The position numbers and the translations under genes were made by a program. A DNA stretch of 64,000 nucleotides from the NCBI GenBank assembly GCA_032164295.1, contig JAJHTX010000005.1, positions 1,984,001 through 2,048,000 of the forward strand, given 5' to 3'. Every line of letters starts with the position of its first letter. Positions within the stretch are counted from its first letter, which is position 1. This document shows, one piece after another, positions 49,059 to 60,753 of the stretch. Below the pieces are notes generated by a model, which was not told the origin of the DNA, searched no databases, and worked only from the letters and a program-made list of their open reading frames with translations. Source of the DNA: Inonotus obliquus (lineage: Eukaryota; Basidiomycota; Agaricomycetes; Hymenochaetales; Hymenochaetaceae).

Positions 49059-49986
49059 AAATTTTCCTCCATAAAATTATTCTGGTCCGACCGTCCGGCG
49101 CCTATGTTTATGGCTCTGCCGTCCCCCCCAAACCCGAAAACTGAAAACCGAGAATCCGACCCATCTCAACTCACCCAACACAATGATCCGAGTTCTGGTT
49201 ACTTACGCATCCTCCTTACTTCTTACTTCTCAACTCGCCTTGCTTTCACTGCAAAAGTTTCATCACTCATCCATTCATCATTCCATCTATCCACTCAAGC
49301 TAACCTGCCAATCTCCAGTTGCCAATTGCAAGACTCGCCTCCAACCCGATAGCCCAATAACCAATTATTACTTATATCGCTTTGATTCAATTCGGATTCG
49401 GATTTGAATTTTGAAATCCACGTCTAACTTCCCCGGTTTACGATTTTACTGGGAAAGTTTTTGTTTCCAACGGCTTTTCGTTCATTCTTCCTTTCTCTCT
49501 CTCTCTCTCTCTCTCTCACCCACTCGCTTTTTATGATTCATGCGGTGTTAAAGGTTTCATAGCACATCACTACCGGTTATACTTACGTCTTTCTTCTATT
49601 TTCATCGATTGGTCTTTCTTTCTTTCTTTCTTTATCTCTGGACAGGACAGGTGATATATCGTCATACCTCGTTTCGTTTCGTTCCGACTCACTTTCCTCC
49701 ATTTCTCAATTTCTCAATTCCTTCAAATACATCAAACACAGCAAACACGTCAAACGCAACTGCAATTGTATATTGGAACGGTGATTGTAAAATGCATAGG
49801 TAGACAGAGCAGACTACTCGAATGTCGAATGTTTAAAAAACTCTTGATCGCAAAGTTATGGTGAAATGTGCTCCTAGTGAATATGTATATGTAATGCAAG
49901 ACTGAAACAAGAGAAAGTATAGAATGAACATGAAGGTAGTAAATGAATGTCTCCTCACCCCCCCACACACCATCCCACATCCCATC
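49059..49986. other. Pyrimidine-rich intergenic region with microsatellites
   Basis: Convergent 3' ends of the F-box gene and VTC4. It contains a (CT)n run at about 49492-49516 and (TTTC)n near 49616. No gene seen. Confidence 0.5.
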
Positions 49987-52900
49987 CTACATCTCCCCAA
50001 CCCTCAACCCCACATTCGTCACCAACGCAAAGCCCAAAACAACACACAAAACCGTCGGCCCCCACTTATCATAATACACCCCCTCCGCCGCATGCCTCCT
50101 CCGCAACCTGTGCGCGCGCACTATGAATATCGCACATGAATACGCGATAGCGAGGAGGGCGGTGAATGTGAATGTTCCGGCGGCGAGGAGGCCTTTGCGT
50201 GTGGTTGGGGGGACGATGTTGAGGAGACCGGTGGAGATTGTTCCTAGGAGGACGCTGAATTGGAGCCATGTCTGTTTTGTTTTGTTTTGAGAGTTGGGAA
50301 TTGGGAATTGAGAATTGAGAAAAGAGTTGAAAGAAAGAAAGAAAGAAAGGAAAGAACGTACCAAGAACGTCCGCTCAGAAGCGAAATACACCTTCGGCTC
50401 AACCCTCACAGGGACAGCGATCCTCTGCCCAGGCTTAGACTTCCAAAACCTCACAAGCTCACGGTCGTCTCCTCTCATTCTCCGCCCAGCAGGAGCCATA
50501 ACAGCCTCACTATCAGGATCATCAATCGCGCTCGCACTCGCACTTGCACTCTCAGGCTCAGGCTCAGGCCCAGCGGCCTCGCGCTCCGAAGATGCAAATG
50601 CAGCTTTTGCTAATCGGCTTTTGAACGTTCGGTCGAAAGCCTGTGATGGAGCGAGTGGGTCGATTGAGAGTCCTCGGGCTTTCTGTGTGTGGTGTGTGGA
50701 GATTGTTGTTGGTCTTCCAGGATATGAAGATCGTCCTCGACCACTTGTAGGCGCACGTTCGTCATCTGCGACGTAATCCTCTCCTTCTTCATGTTCCTCC
50801 GCAAATACAGGATATGCACGCTCCTTCTCAAGCATACGGTTTCGCTCGGCAATAGCAGCAGCAACAGCCTCTCCACTCAATCCCGTCGCCTTGTACTCGT
50901 CGCGCGCAGGCTGCGTCGCATATTCGTCATCCTCACCCTCAGAAACAGGCTCAGTGTACGGACGGCGCGTTTCGTAATCCGGAGTGGCAGCCTCAGGCGT
51001 TTCACCTGCTGATGCCGACTGGCTGTGACTCGGACGTTCAATGTGCATCTTACCCGTGTCCGGTTTGAGAATGTCAATATCCACTTTCGTAGATTGTCAG
51101 CTACGTAATATACCTTATCAATGTCTTTCACTTACTCTGGGGAAGCCAGAATGGTACCAAGTCGACACGATGAGGGAGAAGTGTCGCGCAACCATGTATG
51201 AATTTACTGGAATCATGTTTGTCATGGCTTTTATCTTCGGTCACCAGCGGGCTTACCTGAACTTTGGTACAGCTTCAACAAGATGCGACTGAACCAGTTC
51301 CGTTACCCATTCCGGTGGCTCCTGTCCGTATTGAGTCTGCAACTTGACTTCCAAGACGCCGTACCTTCGGATGCCATGTCAGAAACGACCCTTGCAGCAG
51401 AGTCTTACTCACTTGAATAGTTCCTTATCTTCAGGAGGAAGTTGAGGGAACGGATGGTCAACGCCAATGTCCATCCTCCGCCAGTTGTTACCGGCCCGAA
51501 TGCGACCGTCCCAATTGTCCTCCCGGATCATGGACAACTCCGTGTCCAGTGAAATACGAACACGCGCATCTCCAGGCAGTTGGAATGCTGTGCGATTATA
51601 GAACGTACGCATGACTAGCATGTCTGGATGAGTTTTCTGCTCCATTCTCAGCAAGTCAGGAGCTTACCTGGTTTGAGTTTCCTCGTCAACATGGAGTATT
51701 GGACCTCTGTCGCCAGTTGGATCATCGATTCGACCTCTTGTTGAGACTTTTTTCCTTTCCTCGTCAGCTCTCGGAACTCGTCGTCCATGGTATACTCGCC
51801 GCGTAAGAACGCATTCACGTTTTCCTCCTTGATGGGGAAGCGCGCTTTCACGGATTTCTCGCCAGTCCAATCTTCACGATGCGTCTTGCGCTCGACGAAT
51901 ATCTGCACACGACGTCGCATCACATCAGATACTATGCATAATACGGTCTTACCTGCTTCTGTTCCATGTCCCCATACCAACGTAGACGGATGGCCTCTGC
52001 GCCTTCAGTCTTCTCGAGACGCCCGAGATATAGTTCCAAATCCTCATTGTCAAAGTAGATGGAAGTGATAGCTGGGAGGGATGAGTACTGTTCGACAAAG
52101 AACAAGAGTTTACTGACCAGCGTCTTTCTGCTCAAAGTCCTTCTTTGGATTGAAAACTGAATACATGTCAGACGATATCATACAAAACAGCCCTAGTGAG
52201 TACCTAGCACGGGGAGATGACGCAGAATGGCCAACTTGAGGTGAACGAGATTGTCCGGATGGACCTAGACCAGAAATGGATAAATGCGAGGATGGCAAGA
52301 AAGAGAGTGAATTACCCAATACTTTGTTGTCTGTCGGACGAAAGCACTCTGGTTTCCGCCTGCAGTTGGGTCACCCTGAGTAGGGTGACCGCGAGTTCTG
52401 ACCAAGTCGTATAGTTTTGATAGTTTTACGATGAGACCGTCCCAGTTGTACTTGTAAAAGGGGCGTTTATCGAGGTATGAATGGATGAAAGTTTCCTTTA
52501 CAGTTCTGGCTGTTTGTTTCTGGAGGATAAGGGAGTAAGAGAGGGTACGTCGAGGGCAGAGAAGGACTGACGTCGTGTTTCTGTCAACGAGGAATATGTA
52601 AGCAAAGAAGCATAGAAAGTGACGTGTGGCATACCTTGAGGATCTTCATGAATCCTGTCAGGTTCAGCTTTGAATAGAGAGCTAGATCATGGACGTCTGC
52701 AACAAGCGTAGCGACTTCCTCTTCCAGCCACCTAAACTGTTCCTCAAACGTATCACTGCTGTCCGATTCACTCCCCTGCCCTTCAACATCCCCCATCGTC
52801 CCATGATACGCTTCCTCCTCTTTAACAACTCGATGCACGCTCTCTTCCGCTACACTTATCCTCCGCGCTAGCTCCGTAGTCTTGTCCTTCTGGAAATCAT

Positions 52901-53174
52901 GTATCTTGTCCAGTTCAATCTCCAGCATGTTGATAAACTCCCTCTCGTCCACATCATTCCATACATGACTCGTCGTACGCGACTAGACGACCCAATCCAT
53001 TAGCAAATACATGCAGTAGGAAATCAGCCTACCTTGAGTTCCCGTTTCAGTTTGTTGTAGTCAAGGTAGTATTCCCGCCATTCGTTATACAGATCCGCCT
53101 GTTCAAATACCTTCAGTGAATAGAAGACACATGAAAGAAGAACTACCAACGTTTATCTTCCTCCCAAACTTCAT
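49987..53174 (-). CDS. VTC4: Vacuolar transporter chaperone subunit 4, polyphosphate polymerase
   Basis: VTC4 makes inorganic polyphosphate from ATP and passes it into the vacuole. It is a multi-exon gene starting at ATG 53174 (MKFGRKIN, then [18 protein letters not shown]). The N-terminal SPX domain senses inositol pyrophosphates ([20 protein letters not shown]). The central tunnel-type polymerase domain includes [40 protein letters not shown] and [20 protein letters not shown]. The metal-binding region leads to [13 protein letters not shown] long Ser/Glu/Ala-rich linker follows, then after an intron with an (AAAG)n tract the C-terminal three-helix membrane domain (DUF202: [18 protein letters not shown] ... 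[15 protein letters not shown]). All catalytic-domain exons look intact. Several small exons were joined by eye. Confidence 0.93.
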
Positions 53175-53807
53175 CAGAATAAGGAGAAGCGACTAGTCTT
53201 GCGAAGGGCGACTGAAACCAGTGAAAGCAACAAATGTCCTGGCCGAACGTGCGTTCATTTGTTCTCACGCACAAAAATCGACATACACTGCCACAAGGGA
53301 TCTACGATTATTCTCGCCAACTTCACACGATGGTAGATGCATACTTCTTAGCATAACATAGAGCTCAACGGGTATATATCATCCCTTCCACATGCGACGC
53401 AAATATGGTTTGAATGTACAGCTTCAATAAACTCGAACCATTGAGGGAGCCTCCGGCGATTGAACGGTCACAGCGAACATGGGGTCATAAACATATAATA
53501 TCGAGTCTCTTGCGATTGCGAATTACATCATGTTGAGAGCACTACTATAACATCATATTCACGACGTGAAACTCGGACTGCCGCGTCCAACAATTACAAT
53601 GCCAATACATCTGAGTGTGGAGCGCCTGTCGCGGTAGATTGTTTGATTCTTCGGGCAATAATTAGATACAGGCGAGCGACGCGAACGTGCAGTCAACGGA
53701 TGATTTGTTGGTGTCCTGCATCTTCGGTCTGCAAAGGTCAGACGACCGACGTGGATGATAGCGACGAAAGAGGCTCACCTGCGCATTGCATTGGCTGGCT
53801 TCCACAG
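53175..53807. other. VTC4 upstream region
   Basis: Probable VTC4 promoter and spacer up to arm B of the inverted repeat. No ORF supported. Confidence 0.45.
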
Positions 53808-54870
53808 GCGACCGCCGACGACCTGGCTTCGAGCAAGTCCCAGCTGCCAATGCCGGCGCTCTCAGCCTTTCCGCACCCCCGCCACTCGCTGTCCGAATGA
53901 TCAGCTGCAGCCGGCGACCCGTCGGTGACCGTCATGGCATTTGCAGTCGTCATTTCGAATCAGGGTGGCAGTGGTCGATTGAAAGATGATACTTTAGTGG
54001 TCGGTGTTGGTTGGCCGTCAGCGGTCACTCGCCTGGATGGCTTGCATAAATATTTTCGTGCGCAAATGCGACACCGGCCTTATGAGGCCTGGCCGCCGAG
54101 CGAACTTGATTGGCACTATGGATCGCTCGACGGCCTCTCCGCCCCCACTAGCCAAGAATCGATGACAGCCTGGCCCATGAACCCGTCGGCTACCCAGACT
54201 AAGACCCTCTTTCGAGTCCGTCTGAGCGGCGCAGACATGCCGATCTATCCCGCTAGGAGGGCGAGCCGTGCACTGGCCCGATCCACATCACCGCGACTCG
54301 CGACTAACATCAGTACTACTGTGCTCTAGTGTGTCAAGCACGACTGTTCTGAACACGACTGTTGCGCATAGGTCGGAGGGTGGTGGTACGGCGGCATAAC
54401 CGGCCACACGCTCAATAGCGCTTTCGCGTAGCGATTACATACTTGGTGAATGCATATGTTGTGGTTTTGTTCAGCGACAATACGCTTGATTCTTGTAGTG
54501 GGCATTGGTAGTGACCGCCGAAGAAGGCTTGATAACCTGACAGTGGGAGGGTCGACATAAGACATGTGACGAAGGCTACTTGGGATGGACGTACCTATAC
54601 GCTCGACAGTCTCGCTGCCGCTGGTGTGCGGCCATGGTGCCAATGAGTGGCAAAGGGTGGGGATGGTTGTGAGGATGTGGCAGTGGATGTTAGCCCGGAT
54701 GCATGATAGCGTCGGGTGCTGAAGTATGAGGGATACAAGTCGCCGCGGTAGACGACTGAAGAAGTGGGCGATACCGCATAAGATAAGGGAGCTGGTGGTG
54801 GGGGGAGGAAGAGACGGATGAAGGACAGAGAACGAGGGAGGGCGGGTCTTTATATCATAGGCAGTGGCGG
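53808..54870 (+). repeat. Inverted repeat, arm B (about 1.06 kb)
   Basis: Near-identical to the reverse complement of 41209-42287. It carries the same 134-codon frame (53925-54329) with about eight amino-acid differences, which does not look like protein conservation. The shared sequence begins at GCGACCGCCGACGACCT and ends at GGCAGTGGCGG. Confidence 0.85.
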
Positions 54871-55274
54871 TGTCTAGGATTAAGTGGCTGGCGATTCAGA
54901 CTGACTGAGCTGACTGTCGTGCTGTTTGTTTTGCTCTGTTGACGCGTCTTGCGTATAGCACGTGACGCTTGTGCCACTCTGTGTCTGACTCTGAATGTCC
55001 AACACGCCTTTCGAATTCGTTGACAAGCAGGGAATTTAGATACCAAATCAAAGTGCCATCTGGAAGAACCGACAGATTGACTGGAGTAATAATCAAACAT
55101 GACTCATGACTCAGTATTAGACGTGTGGTCCGAACAAACTGAACAAGAACAGGAAAAGCAAAAAAAATCCAAAAACAGCGTTAACAATCCATGAACAAAC
55201 AACCAAAATCCTTCAGAATCAGAAACGCAACAAGTATATGATAGTAAGTAAGCCCAAGTCCTTATTCTAACAAT
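54871..55274. other. Spacer
   Basis: 404 bp between arm B and the 3' end of the first glycoprotein gene. No gene recognised; the last 150 bases are A-rich. Confidence 0.45.
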
Positions 55275-56776
55275 TCAAGCAAGCATAGCCATCATCGTAG
55301 CAACAATCGTAGCAAACCCAACAACAATATACGGCATCACAGTCATCTCAACAGTAACAGAAACAGAACCACCGCTATTTGAATCAGTAGCCGCTGCAGA
55401 ACCACGATTTGTGCCGCTAGCATCTCCAGAAGCACTCCCAGAAGCAGCAGAAGAAGTAATAGTGAAACCCGCCGCGGTATCCGTGGCGGCTGCTGCGAAT
55501 AACTGTTCGGATGAAAAAGTGACGCAGTTTGAAGAAGCTGGGATTGTTGGTGTGTATGGAGGGACGATAGGACCGTTCCTGGGTTGATTTGACATTCATT
55601 GTTAATCATGGTCGGGTTAAGAATGGACGAAAGGACGTACTGAGGTTGGAACCATGTGGTAAGTGCGCCGTTAGCGGTGAAGACTCCGGGAGGGGTCATA
55701 TCATCACTGTCGCAGACCTACGAAATTCAACGAACCACCATGGTTCCAAAGCGGACGAAAAAAAAGCCAAAACAAGTATTAAAAAACGCCAAACGTTGTG
55801 AAACGGTGATAAACTGACTGACCTGGAAAGTACCATTAATAGACGAATAATCCGCAAGAGCATTATACGTGCACCCAATCTCATCATAAATATGTTGACA
55901 AAGCTCCGGCGCATCAGAATCATTCGGGTTACACATCTTAAGGCAGAAAAGGCCATTTCCAATGAAATCAATCCATTCAATGACCTGAGTATAATTCTGG
56001 TTTCCTGTGAGGTTACCAGAATTGACTAAATCCTGGAACGAAGCAGAGTTCATGCCGAATCCATTGGTGAATACGATTCCACCAAGTGGGTTGCCTTGTT
56101 CATCAGCACCGTGAGGGTCGAGCTAAAAATAGAATAGGTGTGTTATGACGTCAGCACATCAGGAAGAAGGTCTGGAACGTGTTAGAATTTACCTCGCCTC
56201 CTGCATCATCCGCAGCAAGTCCGACTTTAGTTTGGTCGATGAATCCGACGACTTGTAAGTAGTTCTTTGCGTAGAGCCATTGAGCACCGGTGATTGCTCC
56301 TGGAGGGATTATACGCGTTCCGTGACCTGGTGAAGTACACCATGCGACTTCACGGGCTTCGGACTCGCCTGGGAATATTAGTACTGTCATACAATACGGA
56401 GGCTGTAGAATGCCTCGTGATGAACAACATACCAATGGTGTCGTCCGTCTGACCAGAACTCCACATACAAAAGTCTCCGAGGTTGTTGAGGAATGCAGTC
56501 TACGTCATGTATGAGCTGCGTAGAACTCCTTGATGAAGAAAGAGGCTCATTACTCGCCTGACACTGTGACTGCTGGTTCTCCGTCGTACTGTTACACAGG
56601 TTGATACCGGATTGTGGTCCGCGTACGCCTCCTTGATCGCCAGTCACTTGGTACGGTATATCAGGCCATGTAAAATGCTTGGACGCAAGAGGTTCGAGCG
56701 ATTGCTGGGCATTAGTCCTTTGCAGAACAGAGAAGGTCAGGCCGATGAGAGCCAAAAGAGTGTGTTGGGACATCAT
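55275..56776 (-). CDS. Secreted, probably GPI-anchored 'macrophage-activating glycoprotein'-type protein, copy 1
   Basis: Cell-wall or extracellular glycoprotein family of mushrooms; the biochemical function is unknown. ATG 56776 opens a signal peptide (HTLLALIGLTFSVLQ, cut near NAQ). Conserved blocks follow in order: SLEPLASKHFTWPDIPYQV, INLCNSTTENQQSQCQ, SEAREVAWCTSPGHGTRI, AITGAQWLYAKNYLQVVGFI, GNQNYTQVIEWIDFIG and LCQHIYDEIGCTYNALADY. Cysteines are regularly placed. A Ser/Thr/Ala-rich region then leads to a hydrophobic tail (PYIVVGFATIVATMMAML), typical of a GPI signal. The first intron starts with GC (CAG|GCGAGT) instead of GT. It is paralogous to 59035-60456 with the same exon plan. The family name comes from a Trametes protein and should not be read as function. 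Confidence 0.82.
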
Positions 56777-57066
56777 GTCAAGACAGCGAAAATGATTATC
56801 GAGGTTAGGAAGAGGGAATCGTAGTATGGGACGGTAGAGAACAGAATCGAAACTGTCGTCTGTGGGGTGAAAAAAAGGAGACAGCCTTCCTCGTGGCTTA
56901 ACGGGAAACCCAAAAAGAGCTAAGCAATAAATAGTAATCAAATGTGCATCTCACACTAAAAATAGAGAGGCACAGTATATTTATAGATCCGTGAAGGATA
57001 CATAAAAAGACATTTGATAGGCGCCATCCAGATCCAGAAATACAGATAGATCGTCCGCAGTCGTAG

Positions 57067-58465
57067 TCATGCCACAGGGACATGTTGCTGAAGAAAGTCC
57101 AGCTGTGCTTTCACTGAAAGCTCGTGATCCGGTCCTCCATGATACATATCAAAATGGCCTGAAACATTGACGACATTTATAAGCCAATAATCCATTCGAA
57201 CCATCCTTATTCCACTTACCTCCAGGAGCCCTTTGCTCTGTAGCATACTTCGAAGAACGAACAATACGCAAGGCATATTTCAACGGACAAAGCGTATCTG
57301 TTTCAGAGAGAAGCAGAAGGATCGGGCAGCTGATCTTTGACGCTTTCGATATTGGTTTATAAAACGGAAGCTCGAGCACGCTGGACGCAGAAATCTGAAC
57401 CAAAGGAGATAGATCACGAACGAACGAACAAATAAGTATAAGAAAATGATATGGGTCGGGTATATTATAAGTATGACGAGACGTACGCGATTAGGAGAGT
57501 CCCTGGACATCAGCAATCGATAGCCATTTAAAATAAGACTAAATGACCTCCAATCAAGGAAATAAAACATACCGCTTATCCCTAACAAGCCTCTCGAAAC
57601 CGAGCATACTGTCGGACGAAGTTAGACCGGCTACTTCTCCGGGTTTCCCAACAGCCGGGATATACAAAGGTTCCAGTCTGATCACCCGGCGAAGAAGGTC
57701 AACGATACCATATGCAAAGAGCTTGAGAAGGGTCCTTGCTGATGGCTTGGGCGAAGTCCCCAGGTATGGACATTGGGCAATTGCACAGACTAGTTTGAGA
57801 TTCTGGTCGTACAATAATTAGTCTCTCGAGGTGACCAATCGAGTGGCATCGTAACTGAATCGAACGGACCTTCTCGGCTGCAAGGCTCACAGCGTGCCCG
57901 CCTGCATGCAAGCATCAGAACATTTACCTTCTCAGAGTTCCAGTAATGACTTACCCGCGTAGCTTGTACCCCACACTACAACACGTTGTCCATCAAATTC
58001 CTTCTGCTGACGAACCCACGCAATCACCGTCCGATAGTCCGCAAGTTGTTCCGACGTACGGACACACTCTCGAGGTGAACCATCTAAAAGGGAATGCCAA
58101 AAGTCCGTTTATTTCTTTTTTATATTCGATGTGATAGTTGATGACTCACCGGATTCCCCCCAGCGCCTATAGTCAAATACAACACACGCATATCCCTTAC
58201 TGACAAACGCCTCAGCGTACGGAGAAAGGCCCATCATTTTATTCGCGGAGAATCCATGTGCCCTGAGTAGAACCAAGACCGTCAAACTACGATATCACAA
58301 CCCTCAAGAAGCACATAGATCTGGTACTTACATCACAATCACAGGGAACGGACCATCGTTTACACCACTCATAGGAATGTATTTCCACGCATCCAAGTTC
58401 CATCCTGACGTCTTAGACGGTATTTTGATAGTGCTCAGCTCGAAAGGCGGGTTGATCTGTGTCAT
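57067..58465 (-). CDS. Alpha/beta hydrolase (X-Pro dipeptidyl-peptidase/DUF-type)
   Basis: Putative cytosolic serine hydrolase of unknown substrate. Multi-exon, starting at ATG 58465 (MTQINPPFELSTIKIPSKTS). An early strand and oxyanion region reads AHGFSANKMMGLSPYAEAFV and YACVVFDYRRWGESGG. The nucleophile elbow is GTSYAGGHAVSLA (Ser in G-x-S-x-A-G). After a lid region (PYLGTSPKPSARTLLKLFAY) the acid is in ILLLLSETDTLCP and the histidine in GHFDMYHGGPDHE, the end being LDFLQQHVPVA. So the catalytic triad appears complete. It lies on the same strand between the two glycoprotein paralogues, so it either split a tandem pair or was duplicated over. Exon joins in the middle (57404-57550) are approximate. 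Confidence 0.85.
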
Positions 58466-59034
58466 TTCTATGACTATTGGTTGAGATCAAGAGCATGTGA
58501 GGGGCGTGTTGGAAAAGAGGGGGAGGGTATCCATCCATCAGTGTTCTTATTCCCGGCAACGCCGGTAGCGCGTACTGCTCAGAATGCGTCCGCAGTGACA
58601 ACACGGTCCGATTGGTGACTACCACAAAAAGGCATTTTATGCATATCAGACTTATGCAAGACGCTAGCTGGACACAGAACGTAAAATGGCGAGTAAATGA
58701 TTGAATGAAAAATAGTAATACTAACAGTATGTCAGTATTTGTCAAAGAACCGCCATCACGTGTTGGTCAGAATCTGCGTGTCGTGTCGATCCGGCATGAT
58801 CTGATCTGAACTTGACTTCAAGCTTTTCTACACTACAGACGAGAACGTTGGAAAGTCAAATCAACGAATGGACATTCTGGTCAGATATGCGTATCGAACT
58901 AGGGCTACTAGAAAGCAACGAACTAAATAATTCAGGTATGTAAATTACTATCATATATGTCCATGCCAATTACTAATGGAGTGAAATGTGTCAATGTCTT
59001 TTGATGCTGAAAAAATAGTGTTCCGTCCTCATAC
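58466..59034. other. Spacer
   Basis: 569 bp between the hydrolase start and the 3' end of glycoprotein copy 2. No gene, repeat or RNA recognised. Confidence 0.5.
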
Positions 59035-60456
59035 TCAAGCCAGCATACTCATCATATTAGCAACTATCGTGAAAAACCCAACAACAATATATGGTGCGGC
59101 GTTCGTGTCGAAAGCTGCTGCTGAACCGCTATTCGAGTCAGCTCCTGTAGTACCGGTAGCTCCCGAACCTCTGCCCGTGCTAGTTACAGAAGCGCTTGCA
59201 GTGAAACCCGCTGCGGTATCTGTGGCTGCTGCTGCGAAAAGCTGCTCAGAGGAGTAGGTCACGCAGTTTGAAGAGGCCGGGATGGTAGTCTGGTAAGGAG
59301 GCGACTGGAAGGTACTCCTGAATAAGAACGAGGTTTAATCAGAAGGACACATATCAGGGTTTTTGGAGGACCACGAACTGGTCCTGGAACCATGTGGTCA
59401 ATTGGCCGTTTGTCGAGAATACACCAGGTGGAGACATGTCATCACTATCGCAAACCTACGACCGAAACAAACATCAGAAATATACCGAATTGTTTGACCC
59501 ACGAGAAAGACCTACTTCGAACGTTCCGTTGATGTGCAAATAGTCCGCAAGCGCATTGTATGTACACCCAACCTCGTCGTAGATGTGCTGACAGAGCTCA
59601 GCCGCGTTTGGAGCGTTCGGGTTGCACATCTTGAGGCAGAATTGACCCGAGCCGATGAAATCAATCCATTCGATCACCTGCGTGTAGTCCTGGCTATTTG
59701 TGAAGTTACCAGAACTCGCGAGGTCCTGGAAGGATCCCGAGTTCATACTAAAGCCATTCGTGAACACGATACCACCAAGTGGGTTGCCCTGCTCGTCGGC
59801 TCCGTGTGGGTCTAGCTGAGTTAGTGTCTCCTGTCAGCCAGCAACTCATAAGATGGAGGCTTAATGGACATACTTCGCCTCCGGAATCGTCTGCCGTTAG
59901 TCCAACTTTCGTCTGGTCGATGTAGCCGACAACCTGAAGGTAATTCTTCGCATACAGCCACTGAGCACCAGTGATTGCACCCGGTGGAATGACGCGTGTA
60001 CCATGTCCAGGCGAAGTGCACCAGGCAACTTCGCGAGCCTCCGACTCGCCTAGCATCATTCATATCGGCATCCATCGACTGCGGATATCCAAGTGCGTAA
60101 CTCACCAATTGTGTCATCTGTTTGTGCAGAGCTCCACAAGCAGAAGTCAGCGATATTGTTGAGGAATGCAGTCTAACCACGTAATGTTGAGTTTTCTAAT
60201 CTAATATGAAAAGGCTAGTCACACAGCTTACCTGACACATGGATTGCTGGTTCTCCGTCGTGCTATTGCAGATGTTGTACCCTGCCTGAGGACCGCGCTC
60301 ACCACCTTGGTCGCCAGTGACTTGGTATGGAATATCCGGCCATGTAAAATGTTTGGATGCAAGAGGCTCGAGCGAGGTCGAGGTTTCATCTTGAGCGTTG
60401 GTTGCATATGCGAGAGCTAGTGCAAAGAGGGATAAACGAGTGTGTTTGGACATCAT
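59035..60456 (-). CDS. Secreted, probably GPI-anchored 'macrophage-activating glycoprotein'-type protein, copy 2
   Basis: Paralogue of the gene at 55275-56776, with the same block order and most of the same introns. The signal peptide is RLSLFALALAYATNA. Blocks include SLEPLASKHFTWPDIPYQV, YNICNSTTENQQSMCQ, AREVAWCTSPGHGTRVIPPG, YTQVIEWIDFIGSGQFCLKM and LCQHIYDEVGCTYNALADYL. The tail PYIVVGFFTIVANMMSML follows a Ser/Gly/Thr-rich stretch. Here the first intron has a normal GT donor (CAG|GTAAGC). The start at 60456 is the second of two candidate methionines just before the signal peptide; 60468 would add four residues. Copy 2 looks the more conventional of the two. Confidence 0.84.
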
Positions 60457-60753
60457 GGTGAATGTCAAAGAGTAGCAAGGTCAAGTGTGAAAGCCAAAAG
60501 GCGGAAAAGAGGTGAGAGAGGAAAGTGGGAATGAGAAGGGCGTGAAGAAGTGCCCTGTTGTTAGATGTTGGATGAGAAGTGATGAAGAGAAAAAGAGGGG
60601 TGTATCGCAGTCTCCACCATTTTATATTTTCCGCAGGTACCCATAAATAACCGAATGATATCTGCGATAAAAATAGAATTGTCTCTTGAAAACTTATGCG
60701 AAGTGGGCAATCATTTTATTGACTGATTGCTACATTACATCATCAATACTTAA

